A stretch of DNA of 64,000 nt from Dactylosporangium siamense (lineage in GTDB: Bacteria; Actinomycetota; Actinomycetes; Mycobacteriales; Micromonosporaceae): assembly GCF_016862795.1 (NCBI RefSeq), contig NZ_BONQ01000172.1, positions 35,493 through 99,492 of the forward strand, read 5' to 3'. The notes beneath the pieces are model-generated. The model did no database searches, was not told the DNA's origin, and saw only the letters and a list, made by a program, of their open reading frames with translations. A program made the position numbers and the translations under genes. Shown piece after piece: positions 60,430 to 64,000 of this stretch. Within the stretch, counting starts at the first letter, position 1. Each line of letters begins with the position of its first letter.

Positions 60430-60846
60430 ATGGTGATCATGGAAGTGCACAACGACTCCGCCGGGTGGCTGGTGCTCTGGCTGGAACCGTTGGGAGAGGA
60501 CCGCTGGCTGAAGCCGGACGAAACGTTCCACGTCCGCTCCGACTATGACGGCGACGATGCACCCTTCACCGTCGACCGCTTCGAGAACGACGACCGGGCG
60601 GCCGGCATCGCGAACATCGCCGTTTGGGTGAACGAAGGAGACTCCCAAGTCACCGACAGCAGCGGCACCCGTCTCGAGTGCGGCCATCAGCGCCCAGAGG
60701 AAGTCACCAGGAAGTGGAACGCGCTGCTGCAGCAGATGCGCGGCGACATGGCGTCGAACCCGATTCCGGAGGGAGGCCCGAGACGGAGCTTCTACGTTGA
60801 CCGAGGTCACTCTGTGACCGATCGATCGCCTATCCGGAGGCCGTGA
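60430..60846 (+). CDS. Uncharacterised protein
   Basis: This 138-residue acidic protein begins MVIMEVHNDSAGWLVLWLEP and continues LKPDETFHVRSDYDGDDAPF and IANIAVWVNEGDSQVTD, a beta-sheet-like pattern. It ends in a polar tail. It is not recognised; small acidic proteins of this sort are sometimes immunity or antitoxin-like, but nothing proves it. TACGGT lies six bases before the ATG, so the mRNA is probably leaderless. Confidence 0.7.
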   Translation: MVIMEVHNDSAGWLVLWLEPLGEDRWLKPDETFHVRSDYDGDDAPFTVDRFENDDRAAGIANIAVWVNEGDSQVTDSSGTRLECGHQRPEEVTRKWNALLQQMRGDMASNPIPEGGPRRSFYVDRGHSVTDRSPIRRP

Positions 60847-61021
60847 ACCGGCCAGCGCCCGGCGCTTGCGGCTTGATCGACCCGGCTCAGATCTCACCGG
60901 CTGCGCTCATAGCCGCGAAGCGCTCGCCGCGGTCAGCATGGTGATCAATGACCGCGTCGCGAATACCATGAACGGGTGTCAGTGCCGTCGTGCAGGCCGC
61001 AAACCGTGGGTCCCACCGCGC

Positions 61022-61160
61022 GCCGACCTGCGCTGCCAGGCCAGGGAGCAGGTCGGCCGGGCAGAGGATCCGAGCACGGTCGTGCTGGACACCCAGTCGG
61101 TCCGGGCGGCGAACCATGTCCCGGCGGCCACGACCGGCACCCGGGCTCCGCAGATGAATA
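61022..61160 (+). pseudogene. IS5-family transposase remnant
   Basis: The frame reads RADLRCQAREQVGRAEDPST followed by VVLDTQSVRAANHVPAATTG. This is the DDE region around the first catalytic Asp of IS5-group transposases (consensus xxVVLDSQSVxxAxxVPAATTG). Neither the N-terminus nor the rest of the catalytic domain remains, so this is an isolated scrap. Confidence 0.76.
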
Positions 61161-61180
61161 GCAGTCCTAGTCCTCGAAAT

Positions 61181-61256
61181 GGGCGTTGAACTGGGCAAAC
61201 ACTGCTTGCCCCGGTGACGGGGCGTGTCACTAGGCGAAACGGCCACTTCAACGCCC
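61181..61256. repeat. Nested inverted repeat
   Basis: GGGCGTTGAA (61181-61190) and TTCAACGCCC (61247-61256) are perfect inverted arms. Inside them GCCCCG, GTGA, CGGGGC (61208-61223) forms a strong hairpin. It may be an element end or a terminator next to the IS5 scrap. Confidence 0.6.
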
Positions 61257-61396
61257 GGCCAGCTGGTGACCTGCGGCTTCACCGCCGTCGGTGCCTAGAA
61301 CCGCCGCTCAACTGTGGAACGTGGGACCCGGCCTCGCGGTCGCCATCGGGGTCCTGATCCCGGTTCCACCGGCCTATCGATGGTATTGGTGGAACG

Positions 61397-61768
61397 ATGG
61401 AAGGCGTGGGAACTGCGACAACTGCTACGCCTGCTATCTCGCCGCTTGCTGGCGAGCCGATTGATCGTGCCGATGCTGAGCGGCTCGCGGGAGTGCTGAA
61501 GGCATTCGCCGATCCGGCCCGGCTGCAACTGCTCAGTCTGATCCAGTCCGCTCCGGCGGGCGAGGCGTCCGTGAGTGACCTCACCGCGCCGCTTGGTCTA
61601 TCCCAGCCGACCGTGAGTCATCACCTTCGGATCCTCACCGAGGCCGGCCTGCTCGAGCGCGAGAAGCGCGGCGTCTGGGCGTACTACCGTCTGGTGCCGT
61701 CCGCGATCGCGGCGATCGCCGACCTGTTGACACCGCCCCGCAAACGGGCGACGAAGAGGGCCCGCTGA
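61397..61768 (+). CDS. ArsR-family transcriptional regulator
   Basis: This 123-residue protein has DAERLAGVLKAFADPARLQL, then LTAPLGLSQPTVSHHLRILT as the recognition helix and EREKRGVWAYYRLVPSAIAA as the wing. No cysteine is present, so metal sensing through thiols is excluded. No partner transporter adjoins it. The target is unknown and probably lies elsewhere. Confidence 0.9.
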   Translation: MEGVGTATTATPAISPLAGEPIDRADAERLAGVLKAFADPARLQLLSLIQSAPAGEASVSDLTAPLGLSQPTVSHHLRILTEAGLLEREKRGVWAYYRLVPSAIAAIADLLTPPRKRATKRAR

Positions 61769-61997
61769 GCGGCACTGTCGAAGGCCACGAGCGCGCCAAG
61801 CAACCGACCGCGCGCCGGTACAAAGCGCGCCCAATCCACCAATGCCCTTGATCAGGTGCACGGATCTGCCGCCGTTGGTGCGCGGCGGCAGGCCAGCTTG
61901 TTACCGACCGTGTCTGGCGGCGGGCCTTCGCTCCTGCCGCGATGTTCGCGCGGCTGGTTCTGGCGTTGGCTTGCGTGGGGACGGGTGGCGACTGGCG

Positions 61998-62282
61998 CTA
62001 CAACTCGTGCCATGTTCCGAGATGGTCGGCTGAGCCGTTGAGAATGATGGCGTGCATGAGCTGGAAGGCGTGATCGGTGTCGATGACGAAGTCTGCGGTG
62101 AAGGTGCCGGTCTCGTCGAGGATCGGTACCTCGATGGGCTCGTCGGAGCAGGCCGTGCCGTCGCTGCCGAGGAGGAGCACGTGCTCGGCGCTGGCGAAAA
62201 GATGGACGACCGCGTAGTCGGCCCGGAAGCCGATGGCGAGGTAGGGGTAGTCCAGCTCCGGGAACCCGGCCTCGGCACTCAT
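61998..62282 (-). CDS. Small uncharacterised protein
   Basis: This 94-residue acidic protein contains ELDYPYLAIGFRADYAVVHL, followed by LLLGSDGTACSDEPIEVPIL and TADFVIDTDHAFQLMHAIIL. The pattern of a beta sheet ending in a helix and a Trp-His tail is vaguely like Imm1-type immunity proteins, but I would not assign it. The ATG at 62282 immediately follows an in-frame GTG. No toxin gene is adjacent. Confidence 0.7.
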   Translation of the reverse strand: MSAEAGFPELDYPYLAIGFRADYAVVHLFASAEHVLLLGSDGTACSDEPIEVPILDETGTFTADFVIDTDHAFQLMHAIILNGSADHLGTWHEL

Positions 62283-62401
62283 CACGGTGCGTGAGCGGAA
62301 CGCCGGTTCGGCGACAGGCCTAGCCTTTGCCGCTGTCGGTGGCGCCCGAACTCGCGAACGAAACCACGATCACCTCCTGCTCCCTACCGAGATCCGTGCG
62401 C

Positions 62402-62935
62402 TCACCGACGGTCTGTGTTCGGGTGCTGGTGATGCTCGGCGAGTTGCTTCAGGTTGAGCAGTTGCCGCCGAGCCATGACCAGGTCGCCGATGGACAATCC
62501 GAGGGCTGTCCAGCGTTTCGTCTGCATGACGACCTTCATGAGCAAACGCGTCGCGGAGCGTTCCTCAGGCACGAGGACGTAGGACATGACGGCCGACATG
62601 ATCGTGCCTGTCAGTTGCTTGCCTGGGTCGACCGAGAGAATCCTGCCCCGCTTCCGGCCGCCGGCAGTCGTGAACGCTTCTCCGACCCGAGGATCGGCAA
62701 GCCCCAGCAACTGTTGCGGTGAGCGGCGGCCGAGATTGTCGATCCAGTCGTAGGAGTACGGCGCGACCCTCACCTGCGCAAGCCACGGCCATACCGCCGC
62801 GGCGGGCGCTTCGACCCGCACCCCGCGCCAGGCTTGCAGGGCGGGAGACACGACGAAGTCGTCGCACGGATAATGGAGCAACGTCTCACTGTCGGACACG
62901 CCCCACCTGTCACCGATCATGCATCCATCATTCAT
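62402..62935 (-). CDS. SRPBCC-like protein
   Basis: This 177-residue protein opens with VVSPALQAWRGVRVEAPAAA and VWPWLAQVRVAPYSYDWIDN, then GRILSVDPGKQLTGTIMSAV and TRLLMKVVMQTKRW. This matches actinobacterial SRPBCC/polyketide-cyclase-like proteins with a hydrophobic pocket. Ligand unknown. The ATG at 62935 is the first in a protein-like stretch; the frame is open further upstream but of shadow-like composition. Confidence 0.75.
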   Translation of the reverse strand: MNDGCMIGDRWGVSDSETLLHYPCDDFVVSPALQAWRGVRVEAPAAAVWPWLAQVRVAPYSYDWIDNLGRRSPQQLLGLADPRVGEAFTTAGGRKRGRILSVDPGKQLTGTIMSAVMSYVLVPEERSATRLLMKVVMQTKRWTALGLSIGDLVMARRQLLNLKQLAEHHQHPNTDRR

Positions 62936-62993
62936 CAGGCTCGACGTCCGCCCATGCCGCAGACGAGGGCGTGCAAAACCACCCGGTCGTGCT

Positions 62994-63536
62994 TCAGGAA
63001 TAGATGTCTCCCTCACCGGCGGGCACCATGTCCCAAAGTGTGTACGCCCACGCCCGCTGGACGAGCAGGACCGGGCGGGTGAGCACGACATCGCCGGCGC
63101 GTTGGACGCTTGTGATGATGCCGAGTTCGTCGCTACCGGCGTCACCGCCCGGCGAGTACCGCAGCGGCATCCCGCGCGCCCCCAGATAACCTGTCAGGTC
63201 GGCCTCCCACTGGGAGGGCGGCTGCCCGACCAGCCGCATGCCGTCGAGGATGACCTGCGGGCCGTACCGCGCGTCGGGCACGACGCAGTAGAGGCCGTCC
63301 GGCTGGTCAAAGTACAGGTAGAGCGCCGTCTCGTAGGCGGGATCGCCGTGCCGCCGGAACAAGCCATTCTGATCCCTGGCGCGGGAATCCGGTGGTGGGA
63401 CGTAGCCGGTGAAGCCGTCCAGCGCCGCAACGGCCTCGTCGCCGGTCATCCCGAAGCGCAGCGGGCCCACGCCGACCGTCGGGACGTAGTTCCACTGCTC
63501 GCGGTCGCGCTCCGGGAGCACGGGCCAGAGGCTCAT
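62994..63536 (-). CDS. Uncharacterised protein
   Basis: This 180-residue protein begins MSLWPVLPERDREQWNYVPT with VGVGPLRFGMTGDEAVAALD. It continues YETALYLYFDQPDGLYCVVP and ARYGPQVILDGMRLVGQPPS and ends AYTLWDMVPAGEGDIYS. The repeated GPLRFGMT/GPQVILDGM pattern resembles actinobacterial proteins often found beside polymorphic-toxin loci, but no function is known. AGGAG eight bases before the ATG supports the start. Confidence 0.75.
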   Translation of the reverse strand: MSLWPVLPERDREQWNYVPTVGVGPLRFGMTGDEAVAALDGFTGYVPPPDSRARDQNGLFRRHGDPAYETALYLYFDQPDGLYCVVPDARYGPQVILDGMRLVGQPPSQWEADLTGYLGARGMPLRYSPGGDAGSDELGIITSVQRAGDVVLTRPVLLVQRAWAYTLWDMVPAGEGDIYS

Positions 63537-63676
63537 CTCAGGTCTCCTCGGCGGCGGGCGCCGCGTCACCCGGCGAGGGTACGGAGCCGGCGTGTGGCTC
63601 GGTGACCCAGGGTGGCGATCTGCTGGAGCCGAGCTGTCCTCTCGGACACCGACGAGATCCGGTTGACCCTGCGAAG

Positions 63677-63979
63677 GTGGATGCATGCAGCAACAGCCAC
63701 GACGATCTCGATCTCCTCGTGTCGTTCTTGCGCTGGGCTGCTGATCGCGAGCGTGCAGACGAGGCCAAACGATCGGCGGTGATGGGCACTGAGTTCGCTG
63801 AATTCATGAAGTGGCCGCTAGACGTTGTCGAAGTGACCGACGCAGAGCGCGGCCGAATCCCACGAAACGTGATCGAGGACGAGCCCGCACTGCAGGAGGA
63901 AGCGGTCGACCAAGCACCCAAACTCGCCGCACGCTTCCAAGCCATCGTGACCATCGCCGTCATCGGCGAGTGGCTCTGA
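63677..63979 (+). CDS. Small uncharacterised protein near the window edge
   Basis: A protein of about 100 residues, helical and acidic: DDLDLLVSFLRWAADRERAD, then VMGTEFAEFMKWPLDVVEVT and ARFQAIVTIAVIGEWL at the end. It is not recognised. The start is unclear: GTG 63677 gives the compact form, GTG 63602 adds 25 residues of less protein-like sequence. No ribosome site is evident. Confidence 0.5.
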   Translation: MDACSNSHDDLDLLVSFLRWAADRERADEAKRSAVMGTEFAEFMKWPLDVVEVTDAERGRIPRNVIEDEPALQEEAVDQAPKLAARFQAIVTIAVIGEWL

Positions 63980-64000
63980 CCAGACTCATGAAACGCGCCC

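Larger units (their letters stand above)
60847..61396. other. Gene-poor interval with IS debris
   Basis: No intact gene is seen. The left part holds an IS5-family transposase scrap, the middle a nested hairpin at 61181-61256, and the right part the promoter of the ArsR gene. A long frame on the minus strand here has no protein-like features. Confidence 0.5.

Noticed and set aside
60887..61282. 131-codon minus-strand frame
   Set aside because: It is antisense to the IS5 transposase scrap and has no protein-like pattern.
1..64000. CRISPR array, tRNA or rRNA genes
   Set aside because: No regularly spaced repeats and no tRNA- or rRNA-like sequence were seen on reading through; a covariance-model search would be decisive for tRNAs.

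Overview
The window is very GC-rich DNA from an actinomycete. Third codon positions are mostly G or C, GTG starts are common, many promoters appear leaderless, and several families are typical of filamentous actinobacteria (DUF1876, an FxLD-type methyltransferase, DUF6069, lectin-tailed secreted glycosidases). A Micromonosporaceae-like host such as Actinoplanes or a relative is a reasonable guess, but nothing here proves the genus. No rRNA, tRNA or CRISPR array was seen. The segment is an accessory-type chromosome region: many one- to three-gene units, most with their own local regulator, rather than one large gene cluster.

Layout. 0-3 kb: a DHFR-like/AHSA1/ArsR operon and a MarR-MFS pair. 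3-9 kb: a DinB-like protein, an orphan DUF4118-GAF histidine kinase, a DUF1876 protein, a SulP anion transporter and a histidine phosphatase. 9-13.7 kb: a phage-lysin-like protein, a small GntR regulator, an MFS gene with an internal in-frame deletion, and SnoaL, NUDIX and esterase genes. 13.9-15.5 kb: a TSCPD protein coupled to an FxLD-type O-methyltransferase. 15.6-18.6 kb: a lower-GC island with a polysaccharide deacetylase, a repeat structure on one side and an ABC-ATPase remnant on the other. 19-21.9 kb: a metal/oxyanion group (ArsR-ArsC fusion, ChrA, VOC protein) with two matching operators. 21.9-27.2 kb: phosphatase-LOG pair, M24-like protein, deaminase-Rieske pair and MoeA.

27.4-31.4 kb holds the most interesting locus: a 136-residue protein ending in a RHIM-like motif, followed by a very large STAND-type NTPase with helical repeats. 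The second frame has no good start codon and is joined to the first at a slippery C6 run. 31.4-38.8 kb: APH, GNAT, Lrp, SMP-30, HEAT-repeat, DUF6069 and an alpha-galactosidase with lectin domains. 38.9-47.8 kb: an ABC-2 exporter pair, a membrane repeat protein, an S33 peptidase, a quinone reductase and small membrane or secreted proteins. 47.8-53.6 kb: a GNAT gene broken by an in-frame stop, a TetX-like monooxygenase divergent from its TetR with twin operators, peptidase E, and a membrane-anchored GH5 hydrolase. 54-58.7 kb: an IS3 remnant, a Fic protein with its partner, and a PadR-ABC-FtsX-like operon behind a perfect palindrome. 59-64 kb: a small-molecule kinase, decayed fragments including an IS5 remnant, an ArsR regulator and several short uncharacterised genes.

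The recurring theme is a local repressor beside a transporter or modifying enzyme, with readable operators at five loci (ArsR-ArsC, TetR, PadR, MarR, DUF6069). Decayed genes concentrate near 18, 48, 54 and 59-62 kb, which marks the places of recent turnover.
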